The notes under the pieces were generated by a model. The model did not search any database. It was not told the DNA's origin and saw nothing but the letters and a program-made list of their open reading frames with translations. A DNA stretch of 64,000 nucleotides from assembly GCF_902459465.1 (NCBI RefSeq), contig NC_047083.1, forward strand, positions 8,919,526 to 8,983,525, read 5' to 3'. Source of the stretch: Asterias rubens. Lineage: Eukaryota > Echinodermata > Asteroidea > Forcipulatida > Asteriidae. Shown one piece after another: positions 33,234 through 42,293 of this stretch. The position numbers and the translations under genes were made by a program. How positions within the stretch are numbered: the stretch's first letter is position 1; every line of letters starts with the position of its first letter.

Positions 33234-33370
33234 AAGGCCAGGTCCAAAGCTAGGACTTCGTCTACAGCTAAATCAGTGCATCTGCCAGTGTTGAAGAAAA
33301 GGCAGAAGAGCGATCTACTTGTAGCTGTAGCTGTAGCCGAAGTCGCAGTTTCGGAAACAGCCTCAGTCTC
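33234..33370. mobile_element. Repeat family R11 (GTAGCCGAAGTCGC) copy
   Basis: Left end AAGGCCAGGTCCAAAGCTAG and right part CTGTAGCCGAAGTCGCAGTT with TTTCGGAAACAGCCT. The copy at 53377-53497 has AAGGCCGTGTCCCAAACAGC and CTGTAGCCGAAGTCGCCCAT with GGACATGGCCT, so the ends are inverse repeats. Non-coding. Confidence 0.65.
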
Positions 33371-33403
33371 GTTTTCATTTCATTGGGCAAGTGTTTATTA
33401 GAC

Positions 33404-33760
33404 TTAAAGGCACTATTCACTATTGGTAATTCTCAAAATAATTATTAGCATAAAACCTTTCTTGTTAACGAGTAATGGGGAGAGGTTGATGGTATAAAAC
33501 ATTGTGAGAAACGGCTCCCTCTGAAGTGACATAGTTTTCAAGAAAGAAGTAATTTTCCACGATTTTGACCTCAGAATTAGATTTTGAGGTCTCAAAATCA
33601 AGCATCTGAAAGCACACAACTTCGTGTGACAAAGGTGTTTTTTCTTTCATAGTTATAATCTTGCCACTTTTCACAGGTTTGGTATTTTCTGCATATGTTG
33701 AGATACACCAAGTGAGAAGATTAGTCTTTGACAATTACCAATAGTGTCCAGTGTCTTTGA
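33404..33760. mobile_element. MITE family R1, copy 5, at the WDR45 3' end
   Basis: TTAA at 33404-33407 and a decayed TTGA at 33757-33760 bound R1 ends. It stops 10 bp short of the WDR45 stop codon (33771-33773), so on the gene strand the 3' untranslated region is almost entirely transposon sequence. Confidence 0.88.
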
Positions 33761-33770
33761 AGAAGTCCTC

Positions 33771-36700
33771 TTAAAACTCATCATCATCTCCAATTTCAAG
33801 GTACTCATCGTACGACTCCCGATTGCAGTTACCCTCCGGCGAGAAGACATATTTGTGGAACGTTCCGTCTACGCAGACGGCAATAACAGACGTCTGTGGT
33901 CCAAAGGCGCATGCACAAGCACACTCCGCTGGAACAGTGAAATTAGCTAAACCCCACTGGGATTCAACATACTGGCCAAGAAAACCCATCTTGGAGAACC
34001 TTTAAAGAAAAGCAAGAGTAATATTAAACTAGAAACAGTGTCAGTGAAATTAGCAAAAATCGTGGGATTTATGACACAGTGAAATTAGCTAAACCCCACT
34101 GGGATTCAACATACTGGCCAAGAAATCCCTGGCTTGGAGAACCTTTAAAGAAAAGCAAGAGTAATAACTAGAAACAGTGAAATTAGCAAAAATCTTTGGA
34201 TTTAACAAACTGGCCAAGAAAACCTATATTGGAGAACAGAAAGAGTATGACACAGTGAAATTAGCTACACCCCACTGGGATTCAACATACTGGCCATCTT
34301 TGAGAAACTTTTAAAGAAAGGCATGAGTAATAACTAGATACAGTGAAATTAATAGCTAAACCCCACAGGGATTTGACATATTATTGGCCTAGGGGTCGAT
34401 TTCACAAAGAACTTCTGCAAGATAGTAAAACTTTAGGCTAGTCCTATATCATATGTAAGTTAAGACTCAAGAGTATCTTGTCCAAACATGAGAAGAGAGT
34501 AGTCCTAGTTCTTTGTGAAACCCAACACAGGAGTCCCATCTTGGAGAACCTTTAAAGAAAAGCAAGAGTAATAACTAGAAATGTGTGTGTTTGGAAGTGT
34601 TTTTTTTATCCTTACCAAATCCTGTAAAATTCCTTTAAATATAGGGTGCATTCGATTAGCTTTCCCGGGTCGACCCCGGTCTGCCACTGGTATGTTTGAA
34701 TAGCTTTGACGTCATTCCAGGGGCTCACCCGGGTCAGCCCCAAGTGCCCTGCTTGTGGAATGGGTCAATTGCGGCTGGCCCGAGGTGCATGACGTCACCA
34801 CAAGAGGGAGAGTGATCATTCGATTAGCTCTTGTCAGGGGCTCACCAGAATGAGCAGTGCGGGTCAACACATTGAAGCAAATCAAACGCACCTAATGATT
34901 CTAGAAAGGAATAGAAGGATACGTACGTTGATCGTCGGTTTAATGAAGTTTCTTTCAAGGCAAATATGTGGACTGTTCCTTTGTCGCTCGAGGCACACAG
35001 GTACGCGGAGTCATTACTGAAGTTAATACTGTAGGAGCAGAAATAATACAAAAATAAAAAATAAGCCTGAATGAATCCAAGGGCCGTTCTTACACCAATA
35101 GCTTGGGCCCTGTCTCTGGCTTTGAGGTTGCTGTACTCTTTGAAAAACACTAGACTGCAAGACTTGTTTGGCTTTGAGGTTTTCTGGCACCTTGCTACAA
35201 TTACTTGACTCTGTGGTCAAGTGGTCCAGTGAAATGATTATCTTACCAGTACAATGTTGCTGGATCGGCACCTCTCCTGAGCTCGATTAGCAACTTCCGG
35301 CTGAGAGTGTCAAACACACGAATCAGAGTTCCCTAGGAAAATACAGAGGTTCATTGGTGAGATTTATTACTATAAAAAGGTCTAAAACGGTGATTGAATT
35401 TTAGGAGTATGTCAAAACATAGTTGCAATGAAGCATTCCCGCCTTTTGTAGATTTCAAGGCCGAGCTTGGGGTGTGAGTTTGAATCCTGGTCATGACATT
35501 TCTGTCCTTGAGCAAGCCGGTTCACTATACCAGTATTTGCTTCTCTTCACCCAGGGGTATAAACTTGTACCTGCGAGAGTAGAGGTTGATAATGGTTTGA
35601 AAAAGCCTTTGGAGCGCCACGGCAGCCCAGGGCTATGTACTCCCTTGGGAGCTGAGAAAGATTCAATACAGGTATGCTACATGTATTCTGATACAACCTG
35701 AGAAGAGGCAGGCAAGGGATCACCTTTGTGGAAGGAACTACCCAGTCAGTTTTCCTTGTGGGATGTTATCTGGTTTTGAGAAAGAGGTAATTTCTCACCC
35801 AAATAATAAAATACTTCAGTCCTGAAGCTTTTATTATGCATCCGAAAGCACATAAATTTGTGTTTTTCTTTAATTATATTCTCTTGCAACTTCGATGAGT
35901 AACTGAGTCAAAAATTTTCACAGATATGTTATTTTATGCATAGGATACACCAAGTGAGAATACTGGTCTTTGACAATTACTGGTCCGGTGACTTTATAAT
36001 TACCTTGATTGAGGCTGTAGCAACCAGTGTTCCTTCCTGGTTGACTGCAAGGCAAGCAATGTCTGTCTGATGTGCGTTGATGGTTACCGGTGAACTGGAA
36101 GTGGCTGGTTCCGTATTGGTTAGATCAGCGAGCTGTATGCTGCCTTGTTTGTGACCGGGAAAGATCAGGAGTTGATTGTCGTTGCCTGGACTTACCTCAC
36201 AGAGGCCTAGAGGGGGAAAATATATATATATTTAAAGGCACATAGACACAATTGGTAATTTACTCAAAATAATTGTTAGCATCAGCATTAAAGGGAAGGT
36301 ACACGTTTGCTAATTACTCAAAATATTATTACTTTAAAAACTGACTTGGTAACGAGCATTGGAGAGCTGTTGATATTTCTCACTAAAATAAAAAAAGAGT
36401 TCTAGCTAGAAGTCTGTTATTCTTATCTGAAATTACACAAATTCGTCCAACAAGGGTGTTTTTTCTTTCATCATTTTCTCACAACTTTGATGACCGATTA
36501 AGCCCAAATTTTCACAGGCTTGTTATTTTATGGTTATGATGGGATACACCAAGTGAGAAGACTGGTCTTTGACATTTACTAAACGTGTACCTTCCCTTTA
36601 AACTTACTTGGTATCAAGCAGCCCGGTACTGCATCCTCCAAACTCAGGCTAGGTTTGTGAACAAGTTGTTAATGGTCTGTCGTGGTGGGATAGTCGAGTC

Positions 36701-39513
36701 GTGGTGGTGTCATAATGATTCAGGTTTCCTCGATCAAAACCACTGCTCTCGCAAGATCACTGCTCTTGCGCGAAGCTGCTGGCTGCAGACTACTACTTCC
36801 CCATAGACTGCACAGTGCAAGAGCAATAGTCTCGCGGGGGCCAGCAGTCTCGCGAGAATATCACCAGTGTCGCAGAAATCATGGAGAGAGTCGGCACACT
36901 ATCACTGTGACAGAAATTCAACGACTTGTCCACAAGTCTAAGGGATGAGCTTTTGGAAGAGTTGGGTGCTTGGTGTCTCATGATATTTTATAGGAATTAG
37001 AAATAAATGAAACTTACATCTTAGGTTCGGTCTGGTGTCAAACGTTAACAGCTTTTGAGGGTTCTGTGGGAAGCTATAGACAAATATTCTGGTTCTGAGG
37101 ACAACGACAATTCTGCAAAAAACAAAATTAGAAACTCTAATACAAATATTCTAAAATAATGTTTTTCAAGCATTATAACAACACAGAAAACAGAAACCAT
37201 ATTATTATAGTTATTGTGTACACTTTAAATCATTGGTTTAACCCCAACACCAACGTGTGTAAGCACTGTATACTCTGGTCACTGTTCGTAAATTTTTTCC
37301 CGTGTGGGATTCAAACCCAGGACCATTGCCATCTAAATCTTACCGCTGAGTTCAGCACATACGATCACCATTCTGCAAGCACCACATGTTTGCCTTAGCT
37401 GTGTAAGCGAAGAATGCCCAATAACAAAGAGTTTGCAAACGTACAAGCCATATATCTCTGCTAAACGTGAAACACGCTTGGCATAAGCGCAGAATTCCCT
37501 GCTTTCGCAAGAGCCGATTCTTTGCTTATGGTAAGGAGAGCCACGAAATTGGGCCCTGATGTCTTACCAACCAGACCAACGACACTGCCTGGTAGCTAGA
37601 GCCAGTTCGAATTGAAACACTTACTTGTCCCTTCGTAGTCGGACTGCCAGTACGACCGACGGAAATGTTAACTCCAGAACAAATTTCTTCTTAGTGTCGT
37701 CCCAAATAAGGACAGTGTTTTCGGCAAACTTTGGCATGCTACCGCCACCTTCAAAGAAAACAATTAAGTACAATATGAAAATGAGAAATAAAATGACTCG
37801 TATTTCTGAGCTAAAAATTTAAGAATTAAAGAAGCAAGGAATGAACAATGAAAAAGGATACGAAGGGGAGGGGGTAGAGTGAAGGGGGATGGTTTACCCA
37901 CAAGAGGTTTGAAACACAAAAGACAAAAGCAAAGGTGGGAGGGCGAGAAAAGGTTTTTAGTGAATGAGAGAGGCTAAAGGAACGTTACAGAATTGGTAAG
38001 AAAAAACAATCATGAAAATCACAGATTTACATAAAACTTACACAGTCTAATGATGATGATAGGAGAAAACATTCCTTGAAATATTTCTGTCTGAAATTTC
38101 ATATTTGATGAGAAATAAATAATCTAATTTCGCGTTTGGAGCTTATCGCTCAGTGAGCGTTTAATTCATTTTGGTTTGGCATCGATGCAATGCAAAATTT
38201 GTAATCGTTTTTTTTCACTTTTCTCTCACGACCCAGCTGGCCAATTAGTCTCAAAATTCTACAGGTTTGAAGTGCTTACACTGCCAGCAACTTTTTTGCT
38301 AGCAAAACCAATTCGTTAATGTTCCTTTAAGTGGGGACCTAGAAGAAATAGAGGAATTATTTTTACCTACAATGGCGATGAGATTTGTTCTGTACAGCAT
38401 CTCTACCTGAGACACGCTTCCAATTTCATCTTTATCTGAAAAAAAAAATTTTTTTAGGTGAATGAAGACAATAGGAGACTTTCTGTGACGATAGGTGGCA
38501 GCAGACTTACCGGTTAAATCCATTGTTCTCAGAATTATGCGCAGACTCAGAACTACGTAAACAATGGAAATTTACCCGGTAAGTCTGCTGCCACCTAACG
38601 TTGGAAAGTCTCCCATTTAACAGAAGTGGGATTTGAACCAGCAACCTCTGCATATATATGCCTGTGGTCTACCAACAGAGCTATCTAGCCATATAGCGGT
38701 GGGTTCTTTGTTTTGGTTAAAAGTCCATGAACAGGGAATCAAACGTTTCACTGGACCCCCAGTTAAAACAGCATCGGGCCAGTAAACTCTTGATTGGACA
38801 ACTCCAGCTGTCATAGGTTTGTTCAAGCTGACTTTCAGTATGATAAATCTCTTCAAATTCTGTTGAGAGTGTTGGTACTTACCTAATCTGAATTTCTCAG
38901 CTAAAGGTTCGGTGTTATAAATCCGTAGTCCTCCCTCCATTCCACATGAAAAACAACCTATGAAAAACAAGAAGTTTTAAAAAGAAGTTGACCAGGATTG
39001 GCGATGTTTTTCAAAACAAACAAATGACACAAATGTCAGAAAGAAGGGCATTGTTGAATTTCCAGTATTAAGGCCCGGTCCCATTGCAGCGATAACGACG
39101 CAAAGAGAATGCATTCCATTGGTTGAATGAGCGTGTGCGTATTCTGCGTGGAGCAAGTGCACCAATGGAATGCGTTCTCTTTGCGTCGTTATCGTTCTCG
39201 TTATCGCTGCAGTGGGACCAGGCCTTTAACCAGTCCCTCTTGATCCATTTGATTGAAGTGATCTGTACGAAACCCTGGCTTAATATCACAACCGGTGACT
39301 TTAGAGTTCATCTCTGAGGAGATGAGAAAATGTCTAACTAGACTGCTTCACAGAATCAGGCTGCTTCCAAGTGTAACTAGCAGTAGTAGGATTCTGAATA
39401 CTCCAAGGGTCAGTAAGATCATGCTCGCCTTAAAAAAAAAAGACTGAGAACTCTTTTCCTAGCTTACCATGATCTTGGTTGAAGTGAAGGCTCAGGATTC
39501 TATGAGTTGCCAT
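33771..39513 (-). CDS. wdr45: WDR45 (WIPI4) ortholog, nine exons
   Basis: Exons (minus): 39513-39468, 38957-38883, 38435-38367, 37748-37625, 37112-37018, 36206-36004, 35332-35247, 35028-34927, 33999-33771; 1029 nt, 342 residues, phases consistent. It is a PROPPIN: a seven-bladed beta-propeller that binds PI3P/PI(3,5)P2 through an [F/L]RRG loop and, with ATG2, acts in autophagosome growth at the ER. Seen here: [65 protein letters not shown]-like [15 protein letters not shown], the lipid-binding [14 protein letters not shown] in exon 7, [15 protein letters not shown], and [18 protein letters not shown] to the acidic end GDDDEF. It matches human WIPI4 (about 360 aa) through its whole length. The intron before exon 9 holds decayed copies of that exon's start, and other introns hold hairpin MITEs. 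Confidence 0.96.
34030..34585 (-). repeat. Decayed tandem copies of the WDR45 intron 8/exon 9 boundary
   Basis: The unit is about 80-97 bp: the last 30-odd intron bases (inverse of CTTTAAAGAAAAGCAAGAGT) plus the first 66 bases of exon 9 (inverse of GCTAAACCCCACTGGGATTC and ACATACTGGCCAAGAAAACC). Copies: 34038-34075 (partial), 34076-34172, 34173-34251, 34252-34338, and 34339-34394 with its other half at 34525-34585 after an R7 element. The functional copy is 33933-34030. Copies carry indels: the one at 34076 has one extra base before TTGGCCAG, which shifts the frame. Several keep an intact 3' splice site, so they are decoy acceptors in the intron. Confidence 0.9.
34395..34524. mobile_element. 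Repeat family R7 copy inside the WDR45 array
   Basis: Starts GTCGATTTCACAAAGAACTT and ends AGTTCTTTGTGAAACCCAAC. It splits the outermost copy of the exon 9 array, so the array is older than this insertion. Confidence 0.75.
34644..34892. mobile_element. GC-rich MITE family R5, copy 2
   Basis: GGGTGCATTCGATTAGCTTT and the inverse end AATCAAACGCACC. Colinear with copy 1 (GGGTCGACCCCGGTCTGCC, CATGACGTCACCACAAGAGG). In WDR45 intron 8, about 35 bp from the donor of exon 8. Confidence 0.85.
35455..35715 (+). mobile_element. tRNA-derived SINE, type 2, decayed head
   Basis: Box B-like GTTTGAATCCTGGTCATGAC, then CCTTGAGCAAGCCGGTTCAC, CTTCTCTTCACCCAGGGGTA, GAGCGCCACGGCAGCCC and TACTCCCTTGGGAGCTGAGA match the body of the better copy at 57120-57420. 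In WDR45 intron 6. Confidence 0.75.
35795..36000. mobile_element. Decayed R1 fragment
   Basis: TGCATCCGAAAGCACATAAA, TTCTCTTGCAACTTCGATGA, TTTTCACAGATATGTTATTT and CTGGTCTTTGACAATTACTG are successive pieces of the R1 right half; the terminus is lost. It ends just before WDR45 exon 6. Confidence 0.7.
36231..36625. mobile_element. R1 fragment split by R2
   Basis: The R1 left end (TTAAAGGCACATAGACACAA ... AATAATTGTTAGCATCAGCA) runs to 36287 and resumes at 36602 as ACTTACTTGGTATCAAGC. The R2 element at 36288-36601 lies between. R1 here is therefore older than this R2 insertion. Confidence 0.8.
36288..36601. mobile_element. MITE family R2, full copy
   Basis: TTAAAGGGAAGGTACACGTT and the inverse AACGTGTACCTTCCCTTTAA bound 314 bp, with TTAA at 36288-36291 and 36598-36601. 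The interior is partly related to R1 (TTGGTAACGAGCATTGGAGA, GTGTTTTTTCTTTCATCATT, GGATACACCAAGTGAGAAGA), but the first 20 bp differ, so R2 is a sister family with replaced ends. Confidence 0.88.
37400..37560. mobile_element. Repeat family R9 copy
   Basis: GTGTAAGCGAAGAATGCCCA, CTTGGCATAAGCGCAGAATT and GGTAAGGAGAGCCACGAAAT match family R9. It lies in WDR45 intron 4 next to a tRNA-like SINE segment at about 37290-37390. Confidence 0.6.
38472..38615. mobile_element. Hairpin MITE (GGTGGCAGCAGACTTACC)
   Basis: The left arm TAGGAGACTTTCTGTGACGA plus GGTGGCAGCAGACTTACCGG and the right arm CCGGTAAGTCTGCTGCCACC plus GGAAAGTCTCCCA are inverse over about 55 bp. The centre is CTCAGAATTATGCGCAGACT. A decayed left arm is at 58390-58470. 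In WDR45 intron 2; each arm carries a GTAAGT-like string. Confidence 0.85.
39068..39229. mobile_element. Near-perfect hairpin MITE with TTAA ends
   Basis: Left arm AGGCCCGGTCCCATTGCAGC, GATAACGACGCAAAGAGAAT, GCATTCCATTGGT; the right arm is its inverse, with one extra segment (GTTCTCGTTATC). TTAA at 39068-39071 and 39226-39229. 162 bp, in WDR45 intron 1. The high arm identity indicates a recent insertion or arm conversion. A weak relative may be at 25820-25945. Confidence 0.9.
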
Positions 39514-39633
39514 TTTATGCTGACTGATATGACCATTGGGAGGTTACATTAGGACGAAACAAAAGTGATGATCCGACAAATTTTCCTGAAGATAGAAAAC
39601 ATATGAACTATTAATTTTATTAACATCAAATTC

Positions 39634-40105
39634 CGGTCCTACTACTTGCCGTCAACTCGCCGACTTGCCGTCAACTCGCCGTCAACTCATTTTCGTGCCG
39701 TCAACTCATTAAATTTACATGAAAAATTTATAAATGGGACACGGAAGTGTTAAGTCTGGGCTAAACTACATATTTCTCATGGTTTTCGGTAAAAATTCAT
39801 TCACAAAAACGACTTTGTGTTGATAAAAAAAAGTACCAATCATTGACATCTTGGGCCAAGACTAATCAATGTGAAAAAGCAAGATGGCGGCCGACGGTTT
39901 TGCTGTTTCGAGATAATTTTTTTCACGAGAAAAAAACTCAATTTTTATTGCGAAATATGACCTAAAACTTTCGCGAATTCTCTTTGAGCTGATACTTTAC
40001 AGTTCTATGTTTCTTTTGTGGATTTTAAATGTATATTGGAGGAGTTGACGGCGAGTTGACGGCGCAAGTGAGTTGACGGCGAGTTGACGGCAAGTAGTAG
40101 GACCC
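39634..40105. mobile_element. hAT-like MITE with 8-bp target duplication and 11-bp subterminal repeats
   Basis: Flanking direct repeats TCAAATTC (39626-39633 and 40106-40113) enclose inverted ends CGGTCCTACTACTTGCCGTC and (inverse of) the right end GGGTCCTACTACTTGCCGTC. The 11-mer GCCGTCAACTC recurs three or four times next to the left end and, inverted, four times next to the right end. An 8-bp target duplication and subterminal transposase-site clusters are typical of the hAT superfamily. No transposase is encoded. It lies 121 bp upstream of the WDR45 start codon, within its likely promoter. Confidence 0.88.
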
Positions 40106-40156
40106 TCAAATTCTGATAGATAAAGATAGCCACACATAAATACAATAAATACTGTC

Positions 40157-40362
40157 ACAATAGACCGATCCAGTAGGCTCCGCCCACGACGCATGTGCGA
40201 GCAAGAACATGTGGCAGTGTTGGGGCTCTCCAATGCTTTTCTGCACAACTCTGCCGTGCGCGCCAAGATATGTGTGCATGTTGGACCTTATTTGTCGGAC
40301 CTTCGTCGCGTTGTGATTGGTCAATACGCAATGGGGCGGAGCTTAGTGGATCGGTCTATTGT
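40157..40362. mobile_element. MITE with inverted ends ACAATAGACCGATCC
   Basis: ACAATAGACCGATCCAGTAG plus GCTCCGCCC at the left, GGGGCGGAGCTTAGTGGATC plus GGTCTATTGT at the right; about 28-bp inverted repeats. The 206-bp interior is moderately GC-rich. It sits about 45 bp from the hAT-like element. Family unknown. Confidence 0.8.
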
Positions 40363-40576
40363 CGGGCATTGAAGTTACATCTTGCCCTTGAAGGGACACT
40401 TCTATGAGGAAAATGTGATGCAAAGGGCACCACAGCACTTTCCTATAATATATAGTTCCAGGAGTAGGTGCCTACCCGTAACCCCCCCAAAGTTAATTTT
40501 CTCTCAACGACACAAAAAGTGGATTCCAAAAAGTGAAAATTATTGAACCATTGGCATTGTTTTATTATAAATAAAA

Positions 40577-40710
40577 GGATAACTTTCCGTATGGCGCCAC
40601 CACTTTTTCACTCATTTTTACAAAAAGGGATATCTCATTGAGGTAAATTAGATACTATATATTATTTCATATCGAATGAAAAAGTGGTGGCGCCATACGG
40701 AAACTTTTCC
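40577..40710. mobile_element. MITE family R4, copy 1 (CGTATGGCGCCACCACTTTT)
   Basis: CCGTATGGCGCCACCACTTT and its inverse AAAGTGGTGGCGCCATACGG enclose about 60 bp that include AAAAAGGGATATCTCATTGA and TAAATTAGATACTATATATT. 134 bp. Other copies: 52035-52158 (variant), 61248-61379, 63151-63312 and 63313-63463. Confidence 0.9.
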
Positions 40711-41617
40711 GTTTTATTTTTAATTTAAAATCCCAAACCCAACCCCAAAATAACATGCCAATTCTTGTCCCCCAAAACACAAGTTTCAAGAAGACATTCA
40801 TCCTCACTGACTGAACAGCTATCTAGATAATTATCTGTAATAAATTTACTTATTTTACCTTCAAACAACTTGCATACTTGATGTTTTTGTCAGCAGAAAT
40901 AGCGCAGTTGAAAAGTGTCAATAAATAAACACATCGTGTGAGGTCAAAGGTTGCCTGTACTTTTTATTGTTTTGACGGGTCGTATCTGGGATCTTTGACT
41001 TTTTCCAAGAGGGGTTCTTAATTTTAGTTAAACTTTACCAGTCCTCTGTGGTAAATTTTATACGAGATATTGTATACTAATCAAGGCGCGCGTGTGTCTT
41101 TATGAAGAAAGACTTAATTAAGTTTACTTTTGAGTTGCACACGCTGGAACTGTAGGGCGCCCCCATGTCACATTTTGTGCAGCAGAAATTTTGAGATTGG
41201 CCGCTATTTTTGATGAAGAACATCTCTTACAATCTTAGATTTGAACTTTTAAGAAGTAAATGCTCAAACGAACAGTGGGTAGGTAGGTTCATTTGCTGTC
41301 CTCCCAATTTGCAGCATTTTATTCATTGTCTCTGTTGCGTAGGCATTGCTTGCCGAAAATTTGAATTGAGGTTGTTGTTGGATCTCTCATCATCATGATC
41401 ATGGATGGAGGCAAAATCAGACCCGCCCCCCAAAAAAACAATGTCATAATATTATGAACATCTTCATTCTTTATTTAATAAATAATAGTATAATATATTG
41501 TACGATATACAATGTTGTTACTTCTGAATCTGAACACTCATCGTCCACTCACAAAAACTCAAATCAAACTTCAAAGTCAAGAAAGACGCAAGATTTCATT
41601 TGAATTTTGAATTTGAT

Positions 41618-42006
41618 TTAAAGGAACACGTTGCCTTGGATCGGATGAGTTGGTCTATACAAAGCGTTTGCAACCATTCGTTATGAAATGCATATGATTA
41701 GAAAGATATTTTAAAAGTAGAATATAATTTATAATGATCGACACAAGTATCACTCAATATTGCATGGTTTTCCTTTTATTTTTTTACGTCGCGAACTAAC
41801 ACGGTCAGCCATTACTCCCATAAATGGCCAACCGTGTTAATCGACGAGGTAAAAAGAAAACCACGCAATTTCGAGGCATATTTGTGTAGTTCATTGTATT
41901 CTACTTTTACAACATCTTTCTAACCATGTATGCATTTTATAACAAACGGTTACAGAACGTTTTTCAAAGACCAACTCGACCGATCCAAGGCAACGTGTTC
42001 CTTTAA
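41618..42006. mobile_element. MITE family R3, copy 2
   Basis: TTAAAGGAACACGTTGCCTT and AAGGCAACGTGTTCCTTTAA bound the element with TTAA on both sides. The arms are colinear with copy 1 (CGATCCAAGG, CAAACGGTTACA). The centre differs and contains ATTACTCCCATAAATGGCCA. It ends about 290 bp upstream of the PTDSS2 start codon. Confidence 0.9.
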
Positions 42007-42293
42007 CAGGACCAACAAGAACGGTGACTGATACTAGATAGATAATTTCGGTAAATGTTGAAACCTTTTGGTGTGTGGCCAAACTATCATTCAGAAACTA
42101 GTGTAATCATTCTTATTTCATATTGGCCTAAAAATACTAAAGCGCAAATAGAAACTTTTGTTCACACACAGTTATTGTAATTTCAGCTCTTTACAAACCG
42201 TCAACGAAAAAAGCATTTCCATGGTAACAAGTTTGCATGACAACCAAGAACTGACTGAAGTTGTGTACACTGGTCTCGTTTGTGGAGAACAAG

